Shown here piece by piece: positions 44,015 to 51,503 of a DNA stretch of 64,000 nt. Within the stretch, counting starts at the first letter, position 1. Each line of letters begins with the position of its first letter. The notes under the pieces are model-generated. The model was not told the origin of the DNA and ran no database searches. It was given only the letters and a program-made list of their open reading frames with translations. This stretch comes from BM003 sp963783695 (GTDB taxonomy: Bacteria; Pseudomonadota; Gammaproteobacteria; Steroidobacterales; BM003), in contig CAWAOM010000008.1 in assembly GCA_963783695.1 (NCBI GenBank), forward strand, positions 105,669-169,668, in the 5' to 3' direction. The position numbers and the translations under genes are program-made.

Positions 44015-45307
44015 GTGGAAAGCTACGATGTCTTTATCAGCTATCGGCGCGACCAGGGCGCCGAAACCGCCCGGTTGCTGCGCATAGCGCTGTCCGAGCG
44101 AGGCTACCGCGTATTCCTCGACGTGGATGATCTGGCAAGCGGCCACTTCGACGATCGTTTGCTCACGCACATCGAGAGCACGCCGAATTTCATCCTGATC
44201 CTGTCACCGCGCGCCCTTGACGGCGTCTCCGACGAAGACGATTGGCTGCGCCGGGAAATCGATCACGCCCTGGTCACCGGACGCAACATCATTCCGCTCC
44301 TGATGCCCGGTTTCGATTTTTCGAATACCGGCGGCCTCCCCGACAGCGTTCAGGCTCTGACCCGCCACAACGGCGTCGCCTACAGTCATGAATACTTCGA
44401 TGCGACCGTCGCCCGATTGGTACGGTACATGCCGACGCCGGAGGTAGGAAAAAAGTCCGGGAGCCGCACCCGGAGTCCTGGCGGAAGCGAATCGGAAACG
44501 ACCGATAGCCCATTGGCCCCAGCCAGTTCCGCCACCTACGGGGCATTCATGCCGGAGCCCATGACGCCCTACCTGGTGTTCGGGCTTCTGACGGCCTGGG
44601 CCTATGTCGCGCGACACCTCGGTCAATGCCTGGTTCGGCATTTGTCCGCCCGCAAAGAATTCTTTGCACACTACGCGCAAAGTTCCGGCGTTCTCGGCGA
44701 CCAGTCCGTCGACGATGCATTGCAGAATCTTTCCGAGCGGGCCTTCTCGGTGAAATCAACGTGGCCTACCCGCTTTGCTGCGGGCCTGGCGGCCGCGGGC
44801 TTATACATAGTCGGACTATTCGTGTATTTCGTCCAGGTACGCGACGCACCGTTGCAAGAGCTGTGGCCGGTCGGACTAATCGCTGTCGGGTCCGCTGTCT
44901 TTTACCTGCTCATCTCGGCGTTTGTGCTCTGGTTTCGTTCTGTCTTGAAACGACATGATCGCTACGAAAGCCTGCTGGTTCGCTGGCTCGGCGACCCCCG
45001 CGTCAACGCCGAGACGTTGCCCGGCGAGGAGTTCGTCCGGCGCTGGGAGCGCTTTGATCAGCATCTGGCGCTGTTCGTCATCCTCGGTCTGCCGATCATA
45101 TTTTCTCCGGCTTACGCCGCCTGGCACGTGCTTTACAAGACGACGGTTCCGATCGGCGTCTTTGCGATTCCCGTCGCGGTATTCTTTCTTGCGGCCTTTT
45201 ATCATCTTTGGGGTATTCGCTTGCTGCTGGGTTTGTATCACGATCATCTGGCGGCGGAGCAGCAACAACGCAAAAGCACGAAAATCATTGATTTTTCGCG
45301 GCAATAA
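44015..45307 (+). CDS. TIR-domain membrane protein
   Basis: This 430-residue protein starts with a GTG. Residues 1-135 are a TIR domain: YDVFISYRRDQGAETARLLR, GYRVFLDVDDLASGHFDD, FILILSPRALDG, and Glu81 in DDWLRREIDHAL at the position of the catalytic Glu of NAD-cleaving TIRs. NIIPLLMPGFDF follows. A Ser/Thr-rich linker (about 140-175) leads to a membrane part with four to five hydrophobic segments (about 185-200, 250-270, 288-308, 350-370, 378-400). The gene is bracketed by direct family A repeats and followed by a toxin-antitoxin pair. A membrane-bound NADase effector for stress or phage defence is an inference; no sensor partner is encoded next to it. Confidence 0.88.
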   Translation: MESYDVFISYRRDQGAETARLLRIALSERGYRVFLDVDDLASGHFDDRLLTHIESTPNFILILSPRALDGVSDEDDWLRREIDHALVTGRNIIPLLMPGFDFSNTGGLPDSVQALTRHNGVAYSHEYFDATVARLVRYMPTPEVGKKSGSRTRSPGGSESETTDSPLAPASSATYGAFMPEPMTPYLVFGLLTAWAYVARHLGQCLVRHLSARKEFFAHYAQSSGVLGDQSVDDALQNLSERAFSVKSTWPTRFAAGLAAAGLYIVGLFVYFVQVRDAPLQELWPVGLIAVGSAVFYLLISAFVLWFRSVLKRHDRYESLLVRWLGDPRVNAETLPGEEFVRRWERFDQHLALFVILGLPIIFSPAYAAWHVLYKTTVPIGVFAIPVAVFFLAAFYHLWGIRLLLGLYHDHLAAEQQQRKSTKIIDFSRQ

Positions 45308-45351
45308 CATTCCTGGTCAAGACCAGTGGTGCAAAGAAAGCGGCGAAGATT

Positions 45352-45466
45352 AGGGACAGTGACCGTGATTCCTCCGGCCACCAACTATTTCGGACACTGT
45401 CCCGAAATTGCCCTCAATCCGAACACCGTTCGTGGCGCCGCCGAACCTGGTCATTTCGGACATTGA
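45352..45466. repeat. family A repeat, right direct copy flanking the TIR gene
   Basis: AGGGACAGTGACCGTGATTC through GGACACTGTCCCGAAATTGCCCTCAA, TTCGTGGCGCCGCCGAACCTGG and CATTGA. It is colinear with 43691-43805 without insertions or deletions. Its last bases (TTGA of CATTGACG) form the first four bases of the -35 box of the toxin-antitoxin promoter. Confidence 0.8.
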
Positions 45467-45491
45467 CGTTATAGCGTTGTAACGCTATGGT
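45463..45491 (+). promoter_or_regulatory. toxin-antitoxin promoter with overlapping palindromic operator
   Basis: TTGACG (45463-45468) and TATGGT (45486-45491) are spaced by 17 bp, a good sigma-70 promoter. A perfect palindrome ATAGCGTT-GT-AACGCTAT (45471-45488) fills the spacer and overlaps the -10 box, where a ribbon-helix-helix antitoxin would bind to repress its own operon. The start codon GTG (45498) is 6 bp after the -10, about where transcription should begin, so the mRNA may be leaderless. Confidence 0.75.
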
Positions 45492-45497
45492 GCCTGA

Positions 45498-45734
45498 GTG
45501 GCTGATTCTCCGCAAAAACGCGCGACTGTCTACTTCGATCCGCATATCCACAGAGCTTTGCGGCTCAAGGCCGCGGAAACGGATTGCAGTGTGTCCGAGC
45601 TGGTCAACGATGCGGTCAGGGAAGCGCTGGCAGAGGATGCCGAGGACATCGCCGCATTTGAAAGCAGAGAGAAAGAACCCGATCTCGCCTTCGAAGACGT
45701 CGTTAAGGATTTGAAGCGACGTGGCAAAATATAG
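45498..45734 (+). CDS. ribbon-helix-helix (CopG/RHH-type) antitoxin
   Basis: This 78-residue protein has a ribbon-helix-helix N-terminus: ATVYFDPHIHRALRLKAAET as the strand and first helix, then SVSELVNDAVREALAED as the second helix. An acidic, probably flexible C-terminus that would wrap the toxin follows (EKEPDLAFEDVVKDLKRR). The GTG at 45498 is the only start that keeps the strand intact. It overlaps the toxin gene by 14 bp. It should dimerise on the palindrome at 45471-45488 and neutralise the RelE/ParE-type toxin. Confidence 0.88.
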   Translation: MADSPQKRATVYFDPHIHRALRLKAAETDCSVSELVNDAVREALAEDAEDIAAFESREKEPDLAFEDVVKDLKRRGKI

Positions 45735-45990
45735 GCTACGAATCAAGAAGTCGGCAGCAAAAGAATTAGAAGCCATTTCTCGCCGAGCCGATCGCCGACG
45801 CATTGTCACTCGCATTCAAGCGTTGGCCGAAGATCCCCGTCCACCGAATTGCAAGAGACTATCCGGGTCTGAGCGCTACCGCATCCGGCAGGGACCATAC
45901 CGCATCGTCTATGCGATCGAGGACAACCAGCTCATCGTCTACGTAGTTAAAATCGGGGACCGGAAAAGTGTTTATCGTAGTTCCGGGTGA
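45721..45990 (+). CDS. RelE/ParE-family toxin
   Basis: This 89-residue, basic protein has the RelE/ParE fold signature: YRLRIKKSAAKELEAISRRA at the start, then CKRLSGSERYRIRQGPYRIV and YAIEDNQLIVYVVKIGDRKSVYR at the end. In RelE relatives the basic residues in the central and final strands (Arg in YRIRQGPYR, R/K in GDRKSVYR) cut mRNA in the ribosomal A site; ParE relatives poison gyrase. The sequence looks closer to RelE, but the two cannot be told apart safely here. GTG start, 14-bp overlap with the antitoxin gene, same operon. Confidence 0.9.
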   Translation: MAKYRLRIKKSAAKELEAISRRADRRRIVTRIQALAEDPRPPNCKRLSGSERYRIRQGPYRIVYAIEDNQLIVYVVKIGDRKSVYRSSG

Positions 45991-46033
45991 CAGTGACACT
46001 ATTTCGGGGTTTTGCGCGCCGCAGTCGGGCCGT

Positions 46034-46203
46034 CGGTGCCGGAGGTAACCCTATAACCCTTGAGCGCCGCAGTCGGTGCCAGAGTAACCCTATAACCGTT
46101 GCGGGCAACCACCTTATTCGTAAGTGAACCGCGGCCGATTGCAAAGACATAAGGTTACCTCCGGCACCGCTGGCGAAGACATAAGGTTACCTCCGGCACC
46201 GCT
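46034..46203. repeat. family B repeat, second subtype
   Basis: The left arms are GGTGCCGGAGGTAACC (46034-46049) and a degenerate GGTGCCAGAGTAACC (46074-46088). The right arms GGTTACCTCCGGCACC occur at 46152-46167 and 46184-46199, with the GCGAAGACATAAGG... unit duplicated in tandem. The interior (CCGTTGCGGGCAACC, TTCGTAAGTGAACCGCGGCC) differs from the first subtype. It is nearly identical to 52280-52417. Confidence 0.88.
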
Positions 46204-46212
46204 GGTACAGCC

Positions 46213-46300
46213 AATCTCACACATGCAATCTCACACATGGACAGGCACCCTCCACGGCCTCACATGAACAGGCACCCTCCGCGACAACGTTCCGTCTCAC
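46213..46300. repeat. family C (RAYT-associated REP) units
   Basis: It contains CACATGGACAGGCACCCTCC (about 46233) and CACATGAACAGGCACC followed by CTCCGCGAC (46260-46284), the same REP unit that flanks both RAYT genes 3 and 16 kb to the right. The 80 bp from here to the binding-protein stop hold nothing else recognised. Confidence 0.8.
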
Positions 46301-46380
46301 ATGGGCTTCGGTGCCGCTGGCACACGGAATCGTAAGCAGCCGGCCGCCGCTGCGCTGGTCGATACCGGCCCGGCAGCTGC

Positions 46381-47703
46381 CTAAGTCTTGCGGATGTCGA
46401 CCCGCTCTCCCTCGGTCACACCACCCCGGGTCCAGTCACAGGACCACCCTGGAAAAGCGAGCGGCGGATAGGGGTCGGGTTCTATCCACGTCGGTGTTTC
46501 GAAAACGATGTCGAATTGCCGGTCATCGCGAATCCTGCCGATGAGAAACGGTTTGTAGGTATGGAGAGACTTCGGGTCGACCATAATCTTGCCGCCGGGC
46601 GCATCGAACTCGATCCGTTGGCCGAAGGCCTCGAGCACCCTGTCCACGTCGAAACTGCCGGCTTTTTCCACAGCGAGTTTCCACAGATAGACCTGTGAGT
46701 AAGCCGCTTCCATGGGATCACTCACCACCCGGTCCTCGCCGTGCTCGGCTTTGAATCGGTCCACGAAGGCGCGGTTGGCCGGCGTATCCACCGTCTGAAA
46801 ATAGCTCCAACCGGCCAGGTGGCCTTCGACGTGTTGTGGCAGCAATCCGCGCAACTCGTCCTCGCCAACACTGGTGGCAAAAACCGGCAACTGCTGCGCG
46901 GTTATGCCGCGCTGGGCCAATTCGCGGTAGAAGTAGACATTCGTATACCCGTTCAGTGTGCTGAAAATCACGTCCGGCTTTGATGCCACAATAGCGTCGA
47001 CGACCGCCAGGTAGTCCCGCTCGCCCAGGGCGGTATACGCCTCGCCGACCACCTCCCTCTCCGCAGCCGCCACATAGCTGCGGATGATGTGATTAGCTGT
47101 TCTGGGATAGATATAGTCCGAGCCGAGCAGGTAGAATCGCCGCCTGCCGCCTCCGGCTCCGCTGAACAGCCAGTCGATGGCGGGAAGTATTTGCTGATTG
47201 GGCGCGAGGCCGGTATACACGATGTTGCGCGAACATTCGTTGCCTTCGTACTGCAGAGGGTAGAACAGCAGGCCGTTGTGCTGTTCGAACACGGGTTTCA
47301 CGGCGACGCGGGCGGCGGAAGTCCAGCAGCCGAAAACTGCGGCGACCTGGTCCTCCTGCAGGAGTTTGGCGGCCTTCTTGGGGAAAATATCCACCGCCCT
47401 GGAACGCGCATCTTCGATAACGGGTTGAATCTTCCTGCCCAGCACGCCCCCGGCAGCGTTGATTTCCTCGATCGCCATAATCTCCATATCGACCAGCGAT
47501 ATCTCGCTGATTGCCATCGTCCCCGTTTGCGAATGGAGAATGCCTACCTTGACCGCCTCCTGCTCGGGCGGGCCGGAATCGCACCCGGAGAGGAATAGCG
47601 GGGCCAGCGGCGCGGCGGCCGTGACCGCGACAGCGTTTGCACCGCGCCCGAGAAATTCGCGGCGAGTAAGCCCGCGTTCACCCTTGTTGGTGTTTCGCTT
47701 CAT
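46381..47703 (-). CDS. UrtA-like (type 1) substrate-binding protein, TAT lipoprotein
   Basis: This 440-residue protein has a twin-arginine signal (LTRREFLGRGANAVAV) that ends in a lipobox (LFLSGC), so it should be exported folded and lipid-anchored. The mature part is a Peripla_BP_5/UrtA-like fold: VKVGILHSQTGTMAISEISL, EEINAAGGVLGRKIQPVIED, AVFGCWTSAARVAVKPVFEQ, LLFYPLQYEGNECSRNIVYTG, MEAAYSQVYLWKLAVEKAG. UrtA binds urea or short-chain amides for an ABC importer, but no UrtBCDE genes are present. Instead it is the last gene of an operon with DUF4239 and AIM24 genes. ATG 47703 is chosen because the TAT signal begins there. Confidence 0.9.
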   Translation of the reverse strand: MKRNTNKGERGLTRREFLGRGANAVAVTAAAPLAPLFLSGCDSGPPEQEAVKVGILHSQTGTMAISEISLVDMEIMAIEEINAAGGVLGRKIQPVIEDARSRAVDIFPKKAAKLLQEDQVAAVFGCWTSAARVAVKPVFEQHNGLLFYPLQYEGNECSRNIVYTGLAPNQQILPAIDWLFSGAGGGRRRFYLLGSDYIYPRTANHIIRSYVAAAEREVVGEAYTALGERDYLAVVDAIVASKPDVIFSTLNGYTNVYFYRELAQRGITAQQLPVFATSVGEDELRGLLPQHVEGHLAGWSYFQTVDTPANRAFVDRFKAEHGEDRVVSDPMEAAYSQVYLWKLAVEKAGSFDVDRVLEAFGQRIEFDAPGGKIMVDPKSLHTYKPFLIGRIRDDRQFDIVFETPTWIEPDPYPPLAFPGWSCDWTRGGVTEGERVDIRKT

Positions 47704-47746
47704 CTTACGAGATCCTGAAAAAGTCCTGCGACACAGCATGCCCCGT

Positions 47747-48433
47747 TCATTCCTGCCACGGAATAAACGGCTTGTCGTTCTCATCATCGGCGAAGAGCCG
47801 ATAGCGCCAATGGGGTGCGGGATTGAGGAGCACCTGGCCCGGCCCGAAGAATACCCGAAGCCGCCCTTGCCCGGAGGTGAATTTCCCGAAGAAATTATCG
47901 GTCGGTCGGCGAATTCGGAAGCGCACATCCGAACTCCAGCCGATCACATTCCTGCCGTCAACGGCCACCTTTTCCCCCTCACCCAGGGTGAGCAGCTCGA
48001 TAGGCCCGCGGGTGCGGACCGCAACCTGCCCGGATCCCCTGACTTTGGTCTGGAGATAGATGAGCGGCTCGCGGGCGCGGTAGGCGGTCCAGAAATCAAC
48101 CCGGTGAAAATTGACGTCGACGCCGCCTTCGGATGCCCAGTAGATTCCACGCTCCAGTATCCACGCTTCGTCATCGAGATGCATGATGTGGAAGCCACCG
48201 ACCGACGATAGCAGCGTTACCACGCCCGAACCGGTATAGGTTGGCCGGTAGATCGCCTGCATCGCGATGAAAGATTTTATCGCCGATGGGATTGAGGGCA
48301 GCAGCTTCGAGTGCACTCGTATGTCACCTTTCAGATAGGACAGCGCTCCCGCCTCGGCCCGGACGGATTCGTTGTCGAGGGTGATATCGACGTAGTTGAC
48401 GCCCTCGAGTTCGTGTACCTCAAACTTCGCCAT
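47747..48433 (-). CDS. AIM24 family protein
   Basis: This 228-residue beta-rich protein of the AIM24/TIGR00266 family shows typical stretches: VRAEAGALSYLKGDIRVHSK, YTGSGVVTLLSSVGGFHIMH, IYLQTKVRGSGQVAVRTRG and KVAVDGRNVIGWSSDVRFRI. No signal peptide or membrane segment is visible. It is encoded 5 bp downstream of the DUF4239 stop and 43 bp before the binding protein, so all three form one operon. Bacterial AIM24 proteins are often beside membrane or stress genes, but their biochemical role is unknown to me. ATG 48433 (MAKFEVHELEG) starts the conserved sequence. Confidence 0.88.
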   Translation of the reverse strand: MAKFEVHELEGVNYVDITLDNESVRAEAGALSYLKGDIRVHSKLLPSIPSAIKSFIAMQAIYRPTYTGSGVVTLLSSVGGFHIMHLDDEAWILERGIYWASEGGVDVNFHRVDFWTAYRAREPLIYLQTKVRGSGQVAVRTRGPIELLTLGEGEKVAVDGRNVIGWSSDVRFRIRRPTDNFFGKFTSGQGRLRVFFGPGQVLLNPAPHWRYRLFADDENDKPFIPWQE

Positions 48434-48438
48434 CGCAA

Positions 48439-49224
48439 CTAGTCCCGCATCCTGTCCCAGTACAATTGCTCGAATGGCTGCTGTGAAATACTGACCGCCC
48501 CGCGGAAAGGATTGTCCATCACCGCGATCAACAGAATCATGGCGCCGAGAAAAAACGACAGAATCCCTCCCAGGAAAATCATGGTGATGTAGCGAATGTC
48601 GAACAGCCACAACAGGGCGATATTGAGAATCGCACCCACGATGACCACGTACCACATGACTGTGGGGATGCCGGTCTTCACCGACTGCTCGCGCACCCGC
48701 TGTTTATCCAGGAACACATTGAACTGGCGCAGCGTCTCGGAGAATATCAGCTCTTCGGTTTTGGTCTCGGGCTCAAACGCCAGTAGTCTTTCCTGAAACG
48801 CCTTTAATTTCGTTGCACCCTGTTTCGGTATCCGGCCCTCCTGATATTCAGGCCAGCCATACTTGATGATCCAGCGGGTGTAGTCGCGGAGTAACCAGCG
48901 CAGATTCTGGCCGTGGGGTTCGGGAAAGGTCGAGATCCCTTCGTACAATGTTTCCAGCGAGGAGACTTCCTGCACCACGTTGGATTCGACGCGGCTGAAA
49001 TTCTGGTAGGCGGCGACCGCAATGAGGCCGAGCAGCAGACCGTAGAACACGCCGAATGAGGACAGTACGTAGCCGACGATTTCGTTGCCGCTGCCGCGGG
49101 CGCGGACGAAGGGGCGCAGCAATGGCCTCAGCAGGGTGCCGCCAAGCCAGCAGTACCCGACGAAGATCACAGCAGTCCAGACGGCCAGCGTCCGGATCGG
49201 AAGCTCGTAAATCCAGTCGGGCAC
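48439..49224 (-). CDS. DUF4239 (bestrophin-like) membrane protein
   Basis: This 261-residue membrane protein has segments at about 10-33 (LAVWTAVIFVGYCWLGGTLL), 47-70 (VGYVLSSFGVFYGLLLGLIA) and a hydrophobic pair at about 185-235. The DUF4239 signature VAAYQNFSRVESNVVQEVSS follows the second segment, and it ends with SISQQPFEQLYWDRMRD, matching the end of the fusion protein at 24123-26003. It starts at GTG 49224 with GGGAG 9 bp upstream. It is the first gene of the operon with AIM24 and the UrtA-like binding protein. A channel or sensor role is inferred. Its first codons and upstream DNA are duplicated at 52425-52682. Confidence 0.85.
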   Translation of the reverse strand: MPDWIYELPIRTLAVWTAVIFVGYCWLGGTLLRPLLRPFVRARGSGNEIVGYVLSSFGVFYGLLLGLIAVAAYQNFSRVESNVVQEVSSLETLYEGISTFPEPHGQNLRWLLRDYTRWIIKYGWPEYQEGRIPKQGATKLKAFQERLLAFEPETKTEELIFSETLRQFNVFLDKQRVREQSVKTGIPTVMWYVVIVGAILNIALLWLFDIRYITMIFLGGILSFFLGAMILLIAVMDNPFRGAVSISQQPFEQLYWDRMRD

Positions 49225-49432
49225 GGTGGCTCTCCCTGAAACGGTTTATTGGATTGTTATCGATCTGCCGACGTGCAGATCATAGAGCCCAATCGTCCAA
49301 TTGACAGGCCTCGGCGACATTATGGCAGGTTGGTCGGCAAGCCGGCTATCCGGCGTCCTTGCTACGGCCGGTGCAGCCGCCGCCGTTCTTCCCTCGGTGT
49401 CCGCCCGGTCCAGCGCAGGAGGAGGGGACCGA
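49175..49432. repeat. duplicated segment, copy 1 (DUF4239 start and upstream region)
   Basis: This 258-bp segment holds the first 16 codons of the DUF4239 gene and 208 bp upstream of it. It is directly repeated at 52425-52682 with about 90 percent identity by eye and no change in length. The promoter of the operon presumably lies inside it. Confidence 0.85.
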
Positions 49433-49440
49433 CACGCGCC

Positions 49441-49687
49441 CCAAATGGACATGGGCACCATATGGACAGGCACCCCCCGCGCAACGGCCCTGCATCATAT
49501 GGACAGGCACCCTTCGCGCGGACAGGCACCCTCCGTAGACGGCCCCACGTGGACAGGCACCCTCCGTAGACGGCCCCACGTGGACAGGCACCCTCCGCGA
49601 CTGTGCACCCTGCGTCACCCCAAGTCGGCCCCACGTGGACCGACACGCCCCACGCGTGCGCCCCACATGGACAGGCACCCTCCGCGA
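49441..49687. repeat. family C REP array, left of RAYT 1
   Basis: Six direct units around GGACAGGCACCC (at about 49464, 49501, 49520, 49551, 49583 and 49669) lie in variants of CACRTGGACAGGCACCCTCCG, interspersed with decayed pieces such as GGACCGACACGCCCC. Open frames through it translate as repetitive spurious peptides. The last unit begins the conserved RAYT unit. Confidence 0.88.
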
Positions 49688-50855
49688 CAAAACTGATCCC
49701 CTATGCACGTTCAGCCCACCACCCTCGGCCTGTGCAGTTCTTGATACAGCGACGGCGAAACACGAGGCAGCCGATAGTCTCAGGTCCGGGACCTGCCCTG
49801 AAGGGCGACAGCTCGTTAACCCGCCTTTCTCAGGTCGCCGGCGCGGTACAGTCGTCTGAACGCCGAGCTCGCTTCGAGCCATTGATCGACGGAGAGGCAA
49901 AGCCGCTCAAGTACCGGCGCCAGCGCAGGGTCGATTCGTCCCCGCTTTCCCCTGGCTTTTGCCCGGCCCGCGATATCCACCAGTTTGAAGTACTCGGACT
50001 CGCGAACAGGCAACGTCGTCGTGTTCGGTTGTCCCCCGGCATCGGAGAAGCGCATCAACGGGCGCATCGGAGGCTGGAAGTGCAGCAACTCACGGCGTTG
50101 TATTGCCTCGGAAATGCCAGCAGCGAGTCTGGTGCGTTGCTGCCTGACGTTGACGCGCGCCCTGAGGCTCGTGTATTCCGATTGCTCCGGGCGATTGGCT
50201 ATACCGGCGCGGACGGGATTGAGATCGACGTAAGCCATGGCGGCGATCAGAGCACGCTCTGATCGAAGTGCCTGCGAGTGAAAGCGCGCTTCCCAGAAGT
50301 GGCCGGTACAACGGTCCTCCCGGTTCGCCATGCGGGCGACCGGCTCGTTGAGACACTTCATGAACCAGCTCAGGCTCGCGAGCCTTTGCCGGAAGACAGC
50401 CGTTGTCGATCGAAGCGTGTGGAGCTCTGCGGCGGAGAGCGGCTCCCCGGCACGGTAGCGCTGAACCAGTAGCGGTCCCCGAAACAGTGCGCTCCAGCGC
50501 TCCAGAACGTCGTCCTCAGACCAGCTCGCAGCTTCCTCCGGATTCAATCTGACGACCAGGTGATAATGATTGCTCATGATCGCGTAGGCGCAGACCTCAA
50601 TGCTGAATAGCGAGGCCAGGATACGAACGCGATCCTCGATCCACTGCCTGCGGTGCTCATAGCTCCTACCCGAAAATCCGTCAGTGCCACAGAGGAAGGC
50701 ACGACGCACGCAGCGCGATGTCACATGGTAGTAGGGCGTGTCATCAACGCAGACAAGATGTTTGCGCGCTCTGGGCATGCGACGACTTTACGGGACGATA
50801 GATCAACCGGAAAGCGACATACTTCGTCGGAATGTACTGATTCGTGCCTGTCCAT
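49669..50855. mobile_element. RAYT/REP unit, copy 1
   Basis: This 1,187-bp segment runs from a REP unit GGACAGGCACC through CTCCGCGACAAAACTG, a 3' flank, the transposase gene on the minus strand, to an inverted REP unit ATTCGTGCCTGTCCA. The same sequence recurs at 62814-64000 at a constant offset of 13,145 bp, without insertions or deletions at the points checked. A 15-nt palindrome CAGGTCC-G-GGACCTG (49781-49795) sits in the 3' flank of both copies. Confidence 0.85.
49816..50778 (-). CDS. REP-associated tyrosine transposase (RAYT), Y1/HUH type
   Basis: This 320-residue single-strand transposase of the Y1_Tnp (IS200/IS605-like) RAYT group has the metal-binding HUH motif His71-Tyr-His73 in AIMSNHYHLVV and a likely catalytic Tyr183 in AMAYVDLNPVRAGIA. 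TPYYHVTSRCVRRAFLCG opens the domain. A basic C-terminal extension follows. RAYTs bind and cut REP hairpins and are thought to spread them. It is flanked by family C REPs in direct orientation on its 3' side and mostly inverted on its 5' side, the usual REPtron layout. It differs from the copy at 62961-63923 at only two residues (Pro2/Ala2 and Ser96/Thr96). Confidence 0.95.
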   Translation of the reverse strand: MPRARKHLVCVDDTPYYHVTSRCVRRAFLCGTDGFSGRSYEHRRQWIEDRVRILASLFSIEVCAYAIMSNHYHLVVRLNPEEAASWSEDDVLERWSALFRGPLLVQRYRAGEPLSAAELHTLRSTTAVFRQRLASLSWFMKCLNEPVARMANREDRCTGHFWEARFHSQALRSERALIAAMAYVDLNPVRAGIANRPEQSEYTSLRARVNVRQQRTRLAAGISEAIQRRELLHFQPPMRPLMRFSDAGGQPNTTTLPVRESEYFKLVDIAGRAKARGKRGRIDPALAPVLERLCLSVDQWLEASSAFRRLYRAGDLRKAG

Positions 50856-50942
50856 GTGCTCGATTCGTGCCTGTCCATGTGCTGTCCGGCCGCCGTGCCT
50901 GTCCATGTGCTCCACATGGGTCTCACACATGGACAGGCACCC
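50844..50942. repeat. family C REP array, right of RAYT 1
   Basis: Three inverted units GTGCCTGTCCATGTG (50844-50858, 50867-50881, 50895-50909) are followed by one direct unit CACATGGACAGGCACC (50926-50941). GTGCCTGTCCATGTG is the exact reverse complement of CACATGGACAGGCAC, so transcripts across the array can form long hairpins. Confidence 0.9.
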
Positions 50943-51035
50943 TCCGCGACAAAACTGATCCCCTCTGCACGTTCAGCCCACAACCCTCGGTCTGAGCAAT
51001 TTCTGATATAGCGACGGCGAAACACGAGGCAGCCG
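50931..51035. repeat. partial third copy of the RAYT 3' flank
   Basis: This 105-bp stretch is colinear with 49669-49773: GGACAGGCACCCTCCGCGAC, then AAAACTGATCCCCT, TGCACGTTCAGCCCAC and GACGGCGAAACACGAGGCAG, with a few substitutions. It stops before the transposase gene would begin. It is a remnant of a further RAYT unit or a non-autonomous derivative. Confidence 0.8.
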
Positions 51036-51503
51036 CGGATAGGTGGTTTAAGGCGCCCCTCATCTTCGCAGCGATGCGTGGAATTGGCCTTATACCAGCG
51101 GCGAAACCGTTGGGGCAGGCTGAAACCGGCGGATGACGGCAGATCGAGGTCTCCATGCTGACCGAGCCGGCCTGCTCACTCGGCATTCAGGCCCCTGAAT
51201 CTTCCCCTTTGCGCCGGAAATGTCGTCGCGCCCGGTCCCAAGCCAAGCGCACCCCAGAACTTGCCCGTCGCGCCACGGTGGCGCGGGTAGCAGGGATAGC
51301 GAAGGGGTCAGAGCCACCGATCGTACTCGGGCGGCGCCCGGCTCGGACGTGCCAGGAGGCCAGAGTAGAAATCGATCGTCTCTACTCTGGCCCGATTTAT
51401 GATGGGCAACCTCGCCCGGGCAGGGTTCTCGGTTCCCGTGTCAGTACGTCTGTTCGTAGAGCTGGTTCATCAGGTGCCGTTGGCTGACTCACTTAATGGC
51501 CTA
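51036..51503. other. intergenic region with a 12-bp hairpin
   Basis: These 468 bp contain no recognised gene. GGCCAGAGTAGA (51358-51369) and TCTACTCTGGCC (51381-51392) form a perfect 12-bp stem with an 11-nt loop, resembling the GGGGTCAGAG element at gpmI. A single GGGGTCAGAGCC occurs 50 bp before it (about 51305). Short open frames lack protein-like sequence. Confidence 0.5.

Noticed and set aside
43691..45990. Complete defence island (TIR plus toxin-antitoxin)
   Set aside because: Both are real, but no STING, CBASS, Thoeris or other sensor partner is encoded next to the TIR gene, and the TA promoter is independent. I kept only the direct-repeat observation.
46381..47703. Urea ABC transporter locus
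   Set aside because: The binding protein is UrtA-like but no permease or ATPase genes lie on either side; the neighbours are AIM24 and DUF4239.
49441..49687. Possible CRISPR-like array
   Set aside because: Repeat units vary in length and sequence, spacers are irregular and themselves decayed repeats, inverted copies exist on the other side of the RAYT, and no cas gene is present.
49346..49900. Open frames with repeated VPVHVG/RRVPVHVG peptides around the RAYT
   Set aside because: They are translations of the family C REP units in all frames, with no ribosome-binding site and no non-repeat protein sequence.
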